Positions 44,887-53,593 of a stretch of DNA of 64,000 bases are shown one piece after another. The notes under the pieces are model-generated. The model did not search any database. It was not told the origin of the DNA and was given only the letters and a program-made list of their open reading frames with translations. Where the stretch lies: contig CAKXIK010000009.1 of the NCBI GenBank assembly GCA_934875675.1, positions 6,496 to 70,495 of the forward strand. The letters run 5' to 3'. The first letter of the stretch is position 1, and each line of letters begins with the position of its first letter. This DNA comes from an uncultured bacterium (lineage in GTDB: Bacteria > Bacillota > Clostridia > Oscillospirales > Acutalibacteraceae). Both the position numbers and the translations under genes were made by a program.

Positions 44887-46797
44887 TCAACGCCGCCAGA
44901 TGCTCCGGCGAACAAAAACATAGCGCAGCGCACCAATTAACACAACCAGCAAAACAGCGCCTGCCAAACAAGCCGCCACTGCGCCGGCGGTTTGCAGCCT
45001 TGTATGCACCAGATTGCGCGCAAAAATCAATCCGATCATTGCGAACACAACACCAAAAATTAATCCGCGGCTTACATAATGTGAAAACAAATGCTCTGCT
45101 GCAATCTGCCGCTTATGACGATCCGCAAATGCGCGCGGAAGCTTTTTTCCGCGCAGTCCGCGTTCTGCAATATTTAAAATCGAGAGCAGCCCCTCGCACT
45201 CCTGCACCGCAAGCTCATCGGTGAGCTCGCCATCCATCGGCCAAGCGAACAAACAAGGAGATCCGGTTTGGTCAGAATCCACCAATCCATAATGTGTCCC
45301 CAGGCGATCATCAAACTCAAATTCCGGTGCACATCCTTCCTCCGCCGGAAGACCAAACACCTTCGTTTTGCCTTCTGCACGAATAAATGGCCGCTTTGCC
45401 GCTGCAATCTCACAAACAAAGCAAAGTTTTCCGTCGGACGTGAGCGACGGCTCGCTGCTGATGCAGACAGAGAGATATTCCGCACGTTTGCCCCGCAGAC
45501 GGTGGTAATGGGGGAATTCACCCTGAAAGTTGTGCTGCTCCAAAAATGCAGTTATCTGTTTTTGAGCAGTGTTGCAGGCAATGGCATACGGCACCGCAAA
45601 ATAAGGCGAGTCACCATATTCCGACGTTGCCTGTTCAAATCGCCTGAGCAACGGACGTGTGATCTGCCGTGCACGGCCATCAAATTCCGATTGACGCAGG
45701 GTTTCGCAAAACCGCGCCATGAAACGGTCGGTGCGTTCTGGCTGCTCATCATCATATTTATCCTGCGCATCCATCAGCAGTTTTTGCAGCTCAGCGCCAA
45801 TTTCTCCGCATTCCTGTCCAAAATAAGCTGCCGTGCGCTCCACAAGATATCGATTTTCAAACAAAATATCGTTGTGTGTTTGCATTACAGGAGGCGAAAC
45901 CGCTGGGAGAAGCTGAAATTTGGCAAACAACTGTGCACATCCCAACAGCCGGTTTTCCTCCATGGAAAGCGCTATGGATCCCAGCATAATCTGCTTTTTC
46001 AGCAGCTCGGAAAAGCACGTTGCCACCGCATTCATTCCCGCACTCCCGCGTTGCCTCAAGGTGCGCGCGTAGTCGAACAGCGTCACATGCATTCTTGCCT
46101 CGCTGCAGCAAAGGCGAATCTCGTGCCAATTATCTTTTTGGAGCAAGCGTTCCGTATAAACCGTATCCGAAAATTCGGTATCAATCAAAAAGCGAAATTC
46201 CATTCCATCTTCTGTACGGTCAGCTTCCGCCCAGAACAAATATCCTGTCAGCGAGCCTTCTGCGGAAGTGGGTTCGTCAGGCAGTGTCATCTCCGGCGAA
46301 TCAAACACCATCCGTGCCTGACCCCAGAGACTTTCCGGAATCGAAAGAAGTGCAGACCCCGTCTGAAAAGAAAGCGTTACCCGCTGCGCACGCATCTGGG
46401 AAAACGACTGCAAAAAATCTCCCGCCTCCGGAGCAATCCTGCTGGAAACATCCTTGAGTGCATAGAGCCACTGCAGACGGGCACGCTCGTTTTCCCTGCG
46501 CATACTTTCCACCCAGCGAAAAACGGGCAGCAAGCGTTCTGCCGTGGGCGTAAACTGGCTTTCCGCAATCACACGGATTCGTGCCGGAACTACGCCGTTC
46601 AAGTCATAACGGGAGGAAACCAACCTACGCAATCCCATCTGAATGGTTTTGCACACATCGCTCTGCACCGAAAAAGAATACTCCTGTAAATGAGCAACCG
46701 TGTCCTGCGGAGAAAGCGTATTCAGCGGCGAAGTCAACTCTGAAAGCTGTGCCATATAATATTCCATTCCGATCTGATACCGATCGATATATTTCAT
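44887..46797 (-). CDS. Large unrecognised protein with two C-terminal membrane spans
   Basis: 636 residues. The first 560 are soluble-looking with no signal peptide, mixing helical stretches and beta-rich ones; none matches a family I know. The last 75 residues hold two spans (LIFGVVFAMIGLIFARNLVH and AAVAACLAGAVLLVVLIGAL) and a basic end (YVFVRRSIWRR), so it is probably C-terminally anchored with the large part in the cytoplasm. GGAAAGGG lies 10 bases before the ATG. A -10-like TATACT with an extended TG lies about 75 bases upstream on this strand. Single-gene unit. Confidence 0.72.
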   Translation of the reverse strand: MKYIDRYQIGMEYYMAQLSELTSPLNTLSPQDTVAHLQEYSFSVQSDVCKTIQMGLRRLVSSRYDLNGVVPARIRVIAESQFTPTAERLLPVFRWVESMRRENERARLQWLYALKDVSSRIAPEAGDFLQSFSQMRAQRVTLSFQTGSALLSIPESLWGQARMVFDSPEMTLPDEPTSAEGSLTGYLFWAEADRTEDGMEFRFLIDTEFSDTVYTERLLQKDNWHEIRLCCSEARMHVTLFDYARTLRQRGSAGMNAVATCFSELLKKQIMLGSIALSMEENRLLGCAQLFAKFQLLPAVSPPVMQTHNDILFENRYLVERTAAYFGQECGEIGAELQKLLMDAQDKYDDEQPERTDRFMARFCETLRQSEFDGRARQITRPLLRRFEQATSEYGDSPYFAVPYAIACNTAQKQITAFLEQHNFQGEFPHYHRLRGKRAEYLSVCISSEPSLTSDGKLCFVCEIAAAKRPFIRAEGKTKVFGLPAEEGCAPEFEFDDRLGTHYGLVDSDQTGSPCLFAWPMDGELTDELAVQECEGLLSILNIAERGLRGKKLPRAFADRHKRQIAAEHLFSHYVSRGLIFGVVFAMIGLIFARNLVHTRLQTAGAVAACLAGAVLLVVLIGALRYVFVRRSIWRR

Positions 46798-47113
46798 ATA
46801 CGCTCAACCCTTTCCACTGAATTGCCGCCCGTGCGCAAAGACGAAATTTTATATTCCTTAGTATAGCACACGGTACAAGCCGTGCGCAACCACGCAGCCC
46901 GTTTTCTTTGCGAAATTTTGGAACAGAACCCATGCACCGATTCCATAACTTGTTTTCACAAATAACCGGGAAAAACATGGGTACTGCGGCGTAAATTCAT
47001 ATTGCGTTCACAGAAGGCAGGCATAATAAAAGCGTTTCTCAGGCTCTTTTTGATTCCGTTTTGCTTTTCCCTCGCCATACATTTTTTTAATATGAAATAA
47101 AGGATGAATTTTG

Positions 47114-47680
47114 ATGAACAAAAAGCTTTATACAAAAAATTATGAAGTGAAGCAGATCTCCCTGCCGGACGGATCCGTACGCGAGGAAGTGGTTTACAAG
47201 GGCAGCTATTACTGTCCGCAGTGGACACCCCGTCAAAAAAAAGCAACTAAAATTTCCTGCTGCACGCTGATCGCTGCATCAATTCTGTTTTTTGCCCTTG
47301 TGGGACTGCTCAATAACGACGGAAGCCGACAATTTTATGTTCTCCTTCCTTTCTTAAGCACCTCATTTCCCATTGTTTTTGAAGTTTTTGCCATTTTTCG
47401 ACTTTTATTTTCATCAGACATAATGCCAATTGATATCTTTCACAATTCTCTGCTTCGAATGCGAAAAAGTTCTGTTGCCGCCGCCGCACTTTCGGGTATT
47501 GGTGTAATCGGAGAATTGGTGTTTATCTTTTTAAATCCTGCAAATTACAATGTTGACGAATTATTATTCTTACTGGGTGTTTTTGCGATTTTTCTTGATA
47601 ATATTGCAGTTTTTTTAATTATTCGCCGAATTCACCACACGGTTATTACCAACACAAATGAAACAGTGAAAGGAAAATAA
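47114..47680 (+). CDS. Small polytopic membrane protein of unknown function
   Basis: 188 residues. A polar, beta-like head (VKQISLPDGSVREEVVYKG) precedes four hydrophobic segments (IAASILFFALVGLL, FPIVFEVFAIFRLLF, ALSGIGVIGELVFIFL, ELLFLLGVFAIFLDNIAVFL). The ATG at 47114 has AAAGGATG 8 bases upstream; a TTG one codon earlier is the alternative. No family recognised. It is divergent from the large gene at 44887-46797; the 316-base gap shows no other ORF. Confidence 0.72.
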   Translation: MNKKLYTKNYEVKQISLPDGSVREEVVYKGSYYCPQWTPRQKKATKISCCTLIAASILFFALVGLLNNDGSRQFYVLLPFLSTSFPIVFEVFAIFRLLFSSDIMPIDIFHNSLLRMRKSSVAAAALSGIGVIGELVFIFLNPANYNVDELLFLLGVFAIFLDNIAVFLIIRRIHHTVITNTNETVKGK

Positions 47681-47716
47681 TTCAAAAAAGAAAAGCATTT
47701 TATCACATTACAGTGA

Positions 47717-47745
47717 TTGACACTATGCTTGAAATGTGCTATTAT
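47717..47745 (+). promoter_or_regulatory. Promoter of the peptide ABC importer operon
   Basis: Perfect TTGACA (47717-47722), 17-base spacer, TATTAT (47740-47745) with an extended -10 TGC. The leader to the binding protein gene is about 150 nt without a clear terminator. Confidence 0.82.
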
Positions 47746-47900
47746 TGTGAAAACTTCGTTCTGTGTTTTGGACATTATGACATATTAAAGTGATGAATGG
47801 GCACAGATACAAAGTGGTAAACATGTAGCGCGTTAAAGCACGGATTTCTCCTGCTTTGCGGTGCTGTGTTTGAAAAAAAATATACATGGAGGAGAAAAAA

Positions 47901-50309
47901 ATGCGCAAACTACTCAAGAGAGCAGTCGCTCTCTCACTGGCAGCGTTGTTGCTGGTTCCGGGACTGGCAGCCTGCAAAAATTCAGGCTCCAAGCTCACCA
48001 CTCCGCTGGTTGTCGGCTATTCCCCATTCAGCCAGAAATTCAGTCCGTTCTTCGCAAAAACAAGCTATGATCAGGATGTTGCAGACATGGTTGGCATCAG
48101 CATGATGACTACCGATCGCTCGGGAGGCATTGTCTACAAGGCAATTGAGGGCGAAGAAATCGAATATAACGGCACGAAATACAAATATACCGGTCCTGCC
48201 GATATTGCCGTCAATTTTGATAAGGACGCAAACGAAACCACCTACTCCATTAAACTTCGTGAGGATATGAAGTTCAGCGATGGTGAAAAAGTTACCGCTG
48301 ACGACGTAATCTTCACTTATTACGTTCTCTCTGACCCGACATATGACGGTTCTTCCACCCTTTATTCCACGCCGATTCAGGGCATGCAGAACTATCGCAC
48401 ACAGACCAGCGATGAAGTCTATGCAAAATACAAAGAGCTGGGCGAAAAAATCCTTGCCGCCGGAGCGGATCACAAATGGGCTTCCTCCGATGCATGGACC
48501 GAAGAGCAGCAAAAGGGTTTCTGGGAAATTGTTGATACTCTGTGGCTGGCAGACGTTCAGTCCATTGTTGACACTTGTGTTTCCAATTATTCTTCTCAGG
48601 CTGCCGATGCCGGTTTTGACGCTGAAAAGCTGACCGACAAAAACTATGCCGTTGCATTTGGTATGGCTATGTGGAACTTTGGTAAGCTGGCAGACGGAAC
48701 CCTGACCAGCGCTTCCGGCAAAACATGGGACATCGCCGGCGGAACCTATCCGACCATCGACGATTTCTTTGCGGAAGCAAAACAGCTTTACGTCAACAAT
48801 GTTCTCGATTACGTCGCTGCCGGCGAATCTCCCGAGAGCGTTGATCTGGGCGGAAATTCTGTGGAAACCTTCGTCAGCACCTTTGGTCCGAAGGATTCTT
48901 CCATGAACGGCGCAGGTGTGCCGACCATCACCGGTATCAAGAAAACCGGCGATTACTCTGTTGAAGTGAAAACCACCGGTTATGATGCTTCCGCGGTTTA
49001 CCAGATCTGCGGTATCACCATCACGCCGATGCACTACTATGGTGACAAGTCGCTGTATAACTACGACGAAAACAAGTTCGGCTTTACCTATGGCGATCTT
49101 GCCAATGTAAAGTCCAAGACGACAACCCCGATGGGTGCCGGCGCTTACAAATTTGTTAAATACGAAAACAAGACCGTTTATTTCGAGGCAAATGCCAATT
49201 ATTATAAGGGCGCCCCAAAAATTCTGAATGTTCAGTTTAAAGAAACCGCTGATGCAGATAAGGTTCCCGGTCTTTATAACGGCACCATCGACATCAGCGA
49301 CCCGGCAGGTTCCTCCCAGACGCTGGACGAAATCAAGGGTTACAACTCCAATAAAGAAGTAACCGGCGATACCGTCACCACCAACATGGTTGACTTCCTC
49401 GGCTACGGTTATATCGGCATTAATGCAAACACCGTTAAGGTTGGGGACGATGGTTCTTCCGATGCTTCCAAAAATCTGCGCAAAGCATTCATGACGGTGC
49501 TCTCCGTTTACCGTGACATTTCCATTGACAGCTATTATGCTGATCTTGCCGACGTGATTAACTACCCGATTTCCAGCACCTCCTGGGCTGCTCCGCAGAA
49601 ATCGGATGATGGCTATCGCATTGCTTATTCTGTTGATGCAAAGGGAAATGACATCTACACCTCTGATATGAACGCCGATGCGAAGTATGAAGCTGCCCTC
49701 AAGGCCGCTCTCACCTTCTTTGAGGCTGCCGGCTATACTGTTGCAGACGGCAAGGTTACTGCTGCTCCGGCTGGTGCAAAGATGGATTATGAAATCATTA
49801 TTCCGGCTGACGGTGCAGGCAACCATCCGTCCTTCGGTATTCTGAGCAGCGCAAAATCTGCCCTTGAAAAAATTGGCATTACGCTGACTATCAACGACCC
49901 TGCTGACTCCAATCAGCTTTGGGATAAGGTTGAAGCCGGTACACAGGAAATGTGGGTTGCCGCCTGGGGCGCTACCATTGATCCGGATATGTATCAGGTT
50001 TACTACAGCGGCAACATCGTTGGCAAGGGCGGCACCGATTCCAACAGCTACTCCATCGCCGACAAGGATCTGGACGAAAAGATTATGGATGCCCGCTCGA
50101 GTGACGACCAGTCCTACCGTAAATCCGTTTACAAGGACTGCCTGAACATTATTCTTGACTGGGGCGTCGAGCTTCCTGTTTACCAGCGCAAGAACTTTGT
50201 AATCTTCAGCACCAAGCGTGTAAATGTGGATACCATTCCGAAGGATATCACCACTTACTACGGCTGGATCCGTGAAATTCAGAATCTTGAAAATGTGAGC
50301 GCAAAATAA
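47901..50309 (+). CDS. Peptide-type ABC importer binding lipoprotein (SBP family 5), enlarged
   Basis: 802 residues versus about 520-600 usual. Signal peptide MRKLLKRAVALSLAALLLVP with lipobox LAAC (Cys about 25). The family-5 core is seen in KLREDMKFSDGEKVTADDVI, PMGAGAYKFVKYENKTVYFE and KILNVQFKETADADKV. Between about residue 165 and 335 there is an insertion of about 170 residues with no match in normal OppA or DppA proteins. It binds oligopeptides or nickel/other ligands outside the cell. ATG 47901 follows GGAGGAG; an in-frame ATG inside that SD is unlikely. First gene of the operon. Confidence 0.92.
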   Translation: MRKLLKRAVALSLAALLLVPGLAACKNSGSKLTTPLVVGYSPFSQKFSPFFAKTSYDQDVADMVGISMMTTDRSGGIVYKAIEGEEIEYNGTKYKYTGPADIAVNFDKDANETTYSIKLREDMKFSDGEKVTADDVIFTYYVLSDPTYDGSSTLYSTPIQGMQNYRTQTSDEVYAKYKELGEKILAAGADHKWASSDAWTEEQQKGFWEIVDTLWLADVQSIVDTCVSNYSSQAADAGFDAEKLTDKNYAVAFGMAMWNFGKLADGTLTSASGKTWDIAGGTYPTIDDFFAEAKQLYVNNVLDYVAAGESPESVDLGGNSVETFVSTFGPKDSSMNGAGVPTITGIKKTGDYSVEVKTTGYDASAVYQICGITITPMHYYGDKSLYNYDENKFGFTYGDLANVKSKTTTPMGAGAYKFVKYENKTVYFEANANYYKGAPKILNVQFKETADADKVPGLYNGTIDISDPAGSSQTLDEIKGYNSNKEVTGDTVTTNMVDFLGYGYIGINANTVKVGDDGSSDASKNLRKAFMTVLSVYRDISIDSYYADLADVINYPISSTSWAAPQKSDDGYRIAYSVDAKGNDIYTSDMNADAKYEAALKAALTFFEAAGYTVADGKVTAAPAGAKMDYEIIIPADGAGNHPSFGILSSAKSALEKIGITLTINDPADSNQLWDKVEAGTQEMWVAAWGATIDPDMYQVYYSGNIVGKGGTDSNSYSIADKDLDEKIMDARSSDDQSYRKSVYKDCLNIILDWGVELPVYQRKNFVIFSTKRVNVDTIPKDITTYYGWIREIQNLENVSAK

Positions 50310-50338
50310 TTCTGCGCTAAAAATTGCACATGTTTGCT

Positions 50339-50378
50339 CGTTGAGCCTTCCGGCTTCCGGTAGGCTCAACGTTTGTAT
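50339..50378 (+). terminator. Hairpin after the binding protein gene, partial terminator
   Basis: Stem CGTTGAGCCT / AGGCTCAACG (50339-50348, 50362-50371) followed by TTTGTATTT. It probably lowers permease expression relative to the binding protein. Confidence 0.7.
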
Positions 50379-50435
50379 TTATCTGTTTTGCAAAAAACAG
50401 CGTTTATGACTGCAGATCTCTTCTAAAGTCATCCA

Positions 50436-50477
50436 AATTCAAAAGCCGCACCCGTTTTTTGGTGCGACTTCTGAATT
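50436..50477. repeat. Second hairpin in the binding protein-permease gap
   Basis: Imperfect 17-base arms AATTCAAAAGCCGCACC / GGTGCGACTTCTGAATT, with the loop containing T6. It lacks a T run after it. The rest of the 312-base gap holds no supportable ORF. Confidence 0.65.
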
Positions 50478-50621
50478 TGATGATTTTGAAGTGAACTTGC
50501 TGCATCACCCGATTGAAATGCGAACAAGTTCCCGACCAATCTGAGCCACCAATGCTCCCTGAATTCTGGTCGTATCTTTGCACGTTTTTCCATCGAGATT
50601 AATATAAGAGAGGACATGTAT

Positions 50622-51608
50622 ATGAAGAAATTCGTAGCAAAGCGTTTGCTGATTAATGTTGTCATTCTTTTTTGCGTGGCAATGATTATTTACGCTGTAA
50701 TGCGCTGCATGCCGACCTCATATATTGAAAACCTCGCGCGGGAAAAAGCTTCGCTCCCCGGCGCCAAAAGCTACAAAGAATGGCTGAACCAGCTTAACGA
50801 GCTGTACGGCATGAATTGCGGCATTCTCGAAGGATTTTTCCGTTGGCTCGGAAATGTCGTTCGCGGTGATTTTGGTGAGTCGTGGCAGTTCAATGTTCCG
50901 GTCATCCAGAAATTTAAGGATGTTATCTGGGATTCCTTTTTCCTTGGCCTTGTTTCCTTTATTCTTGAGATCGTCATCGCAATTCCGCTCGGCGTGCTGG
51001 CTGCCCGCAGACAGTATAGCCGCACTGATTATGCCATCACCATCTTTGCATTGATCGGCGTTTCTCTTCCCACGTTCTATATTGCAACTATTTTGAAATA
51101 TGTTTTTTCCGTTCAGCTCGGTTGGCTTGATCTTTACGGAAAAGTCGGCAGATTTTACGATCAACTGGATACATTCGGGAAAATACTTGACGTTGCCCAG
51201 CATTATATCATGCCGGTGGTAACACTCACCGTCGTTAATGTTGGCAGTCTGATGCGCTACACGCGTACCAATATGCTTGAGGTGCTCAACTCTGATTTTA
51301 TCCGCACCGCACGCGCAAAGGGACTTTCCGAAAGCAAGGTTGTCAACAAACATGCTTTCCGCAACACGCTTATTCCGCTTGTAACCATCATCGGCTCCTC
51401 CCTGCCGGGTCTGTTCGGCGGCGCAATGATCACGGAAACCCTGTTCCAAATTCCCGGAATCGGCTGGACCTCGTATCAGGCTATGACCACGGGAGATATT
51501 CCATTCTCTATGTTTTATCTTGTCTTTATGGCACTGCTGACACTGGTGGGCACTTTGATTGCCGATATTTTGTATGCAGTGGTTGATCCGCGTGTTCGAG
51601 TGAATTAG
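50622..51608 (+). CDS. oppB: Peptide ABC importer permease (OppB/DppB-like)
   Basis: 328 residues. Starts KKFVAKRLLINVVILFCVAM, a typical OppB first span, and has the conserved loop EVLNSDFIRTARAKGLSESK and the C-terminal AVVDPRVRVN. AAGAGAGGA precedes the ATG at 50622; the ATG at 50616 is too close to it. It pairs with OppC from the next gene, 16 bases downstream. Confidence 0.92.
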   Translation: MKKFVAKRLLINVVILFCVAMIIYAVMRCMPTSYIENLAREKASLPGAKSYKEWLNQLNELYGMNCGILEGFFRWLGNVVRGDFGESWQFNVPVIQKFKDVIWDSFFLGLVSFILEIVIAIPLGVLAARRQYSRTDYAITIFALIGVSLPTFYIATILKYVFSVQLGWLDLYGKVGRFYDQLDTFGKILDVAQHYIMPVVTLTVVNVGSLMRYTRTNMLEVLNSDFIRTARAKGLSESKVVNKHAFRNTLIPLVTIIGSSLPGLFGGAMITETLFQIPGIGWTSYQAMTTGDIPFSMFYLVFMALLTLVGTLIADILYAVVDPRVRVN

Positions 51609-51624
51609 AAAGGAGGACAAGCCT

Positions 51625-53394
51625 GTGAAAAAAGAAAATACTACTCCCGAAACCGAAACTCCGGAAAATATTACGCCGGAATTTGAGCAACATCACAGTT
51701 CTTCGTCCTCTTTGGATGATGAACAGCGCATCAAGGTGCTTTCGCCCTCGATGCTCGTTTTTAAGCGCTTTACCCGCAACCGCCTTGCCATTGCAGGAAG
51801 CATTATCATCTTGATTATGTTTCTGTTTTCGTTTGTGGGTGCGTGGGTTTCTCCATACAAGGAAAACGATATTTTTTACAGCGATCAGGAAATGAGCAAG
51901 GATTATGCCAATGCTTCCTTCAGCACCGATTATCGGTATGCGGTGTTTGAGGGACAAACTCTGCCTGACGCGGCAAAAAGCCCGATGCTGATCGCCATTA
52001 AAAACGGCGATCAAACTTATCAGGCCGACAATGCAACGTATTACCTCACCAAGGAAGGCGAAAACTTCTACACCATTTCTGCCTTTTCTTCTGAAATCTC
52101 TGTAACCGGAAACAAGCTTGGTTACAACTATACCGGCAATGTATCCGCCGCAATGAAAACTGCATTTGAAGCCGCGGTTGCTGCCGGAGAATCCAAATTT
52201 ACGGTAGGCACCGCTGAATATCTGATTGCTAAAAACGGCAAACGCTACGAAATCGGCGGCGTGCAGAAGCTTGCGGTTGCTTCTCAGATGAACTTTGACC
52301 TGACCGATTCCAGCTATACCCCCACGGCAGAATTCCGATTTGCCGCACAAAAGGCACTGGAAACCGGCGAAACATCGTTTGAAGTGAACGGCATTTCCTA
52401 TACGCTTGCACCGCAGACAGACGGCGGGGTTATTTCTCAGGACGGCAAGGTAATCGCAAGCCTTTCTCCGCTGACGGTTCAATCAAGCTCCAGCGACATC
52501 TTTCTTTCGATTGAGTTTAAGCAGACTCTGCGAGATGCCATTGAAAATGGCACATTTGAAAACAACGAGCAGGATTTCACTTTTACGGAAAACGGAGAAG
52601 AAGTTTCTTACCGCATTGTACGTGACAACAAAACTTATGCGGTTAAACGTATGACAAGCACTCGGCTGATTTCAATTTATGAAGCACCGTCCGCAAAGCA
52701 TTGGCTTGGCACGGACGGAAACGGCATGGATATTCTGACACGCCTGATGTACGGCGGACGGATTTCGCTGCTGATCGGCTTCATTGTTATTTTCATCGAA
52801 ACATTTCTGGGCATTATTCTGGGCGGTGTTTCCGGTTATTTCGGCGGTTGGATTGATAATCTCATTATGCGTCTGGTAGATGTGTTCAACTGCATTCCTC
52901 AAATTCCGATTTTGATTATTATCGGTGCCATTATGGATGCGGCACGTATTGATCCCAAGCTGCGTATTTATTATTTGATGCTGATTCTGGGTGTGCTCGG
53001 CTGGCCGGGAATTGCCCGTTTGGTGCGCGGACAGATTCTTTCGCTCCGCGAGCAGGAATTTATGACGGCGACCGAAGCAACCGGCATCTCTGTCTCCCGC
53101 CGCATCTTCCGCCATCTGGTGCCAAACGTGATTCCGCAGCTGATTGTTATGGCAACGATGGGACTTGGTAATATTATTTTAACTGAATCCACCCTGAGTT
53201 ACCTGGGACTTGGCGTTAAGTTCCCGTATGCCTCCTGGGGCAACATTATCAGCGCGGTCAGCACCGTGTATGTGATGACGAATTACTGGTTCGTCTGGAT
53301 CCCTGCCGGTCTGCTTATTTTGCTGACGGTGTTGGGCTTTAACTTTATCGGCGATGGTCTGCGCGATGCATTTGATCCGAAAATGAAGCGCTGA
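51625..53394 (+). CDS. oppC: Peptide ABC importer permease (OppC/DppC-like) with a large repeat-containing insertion
   Basis: 589 residues; normal OppC is about 300. After the first span (56-74) an insertion of about 270 residues (about 80-355) lies outside the membrane. It is built of degenerate repeats of about 60 residues, each with a helical A-x-x-x-G part and a beta part like F-x-V-x-G-x-x-Y-x-L; clear examples start near 175, 235 and 298, and a weaker one near 118. The core resumes at HWLGTDGNGMDILTRLMYGG and includes the loop MTATEATGISVSRRIFRHLV. GTG start with AAAGGAGGA upstream. It belongs to the same operon as the enlarged binding protein, suggesting the two extra parts work together. 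Confidence 0.9.
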   Translation: MKKENTTPETETPENITPEFEQHHSSSSSLDDEQRIKVLSPSMLVFKRFTRNRLAIAGSIIILIMFLFSFVGAWVSPYKENDIFYSDQEMSKDYANASFSTDYRYAVFEGQTLPDAAKSPMLIAIKNGDQTYQADNATYYLTKEGENFYTISAFSSEISVTGNKLGYNYTGNVSAAMKTAFEAAVAAGESKFTVGTAEYLIAKNGKRYEIGGVQKLAVASQMNFDLTDSSYTPTAEFRFAAQKALETGETSFEVNGISYTLAPQTDGGVISQDGKVIASLSPLTVQSSSSDIFLSIEFKQTLRDAIENGTFENNEQDFTFTENGEEVSYRIVRDNKTYAVKRMTSTRLISIYEAPSAKHWLGTDGNGMDILTRLMYGGRISLLIGFIVIFIETFLGIILGGVSGYFGGWIDNLIMRLVDVFNCIPQIPILIIIGAIMDAARIDPKLRIYYLMLILGVLGWPGIARLVRGQILSLREQEFMTATEATGISVSRRIFRHLVPNVIPQLIVMATMGLGNIILTESTLSYLGLGVKFPYASWGNIISAVSTVYVMTNYWFVWIPAGLLILLTVLGFNFIGDGLRDAFDPKMKR

Positions 53395-53593
53395 TACTGG
53401 TTTCTATTGAAACGGTAAATCAAAATTTTGGGCAAATCTGCATGAATTCAAGATTTTCCCGGGTTTTGATGCCGTTTATCATTCGAAATCCGTATAAAAA
53501 TTTGTGTCTTTGCGGTTTGCATATGCACCGCAATTTCGGCGGGCTGAAACCATTGCAGCGTTTGCGGCCCGGTGGAAAGGGATGATGATTAGT

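Noticed and set aside
44960..46689. Long plus-strand frame antisense to the 636-aa gene
   Set aside because: Composition is that of a shadow frame: scattered Cys/His/Arg, no SD, no recognisable motif.
47982..50369. A 795-codon open frame on the minus strand, antisense to the peptide-binding protein gene
   Set aside because: It mirrors the codon bias of the real plus-strand gene; the plus-strand protein has a signal peptide, lipobox, SD and family motifs, while the antisense frame has none.
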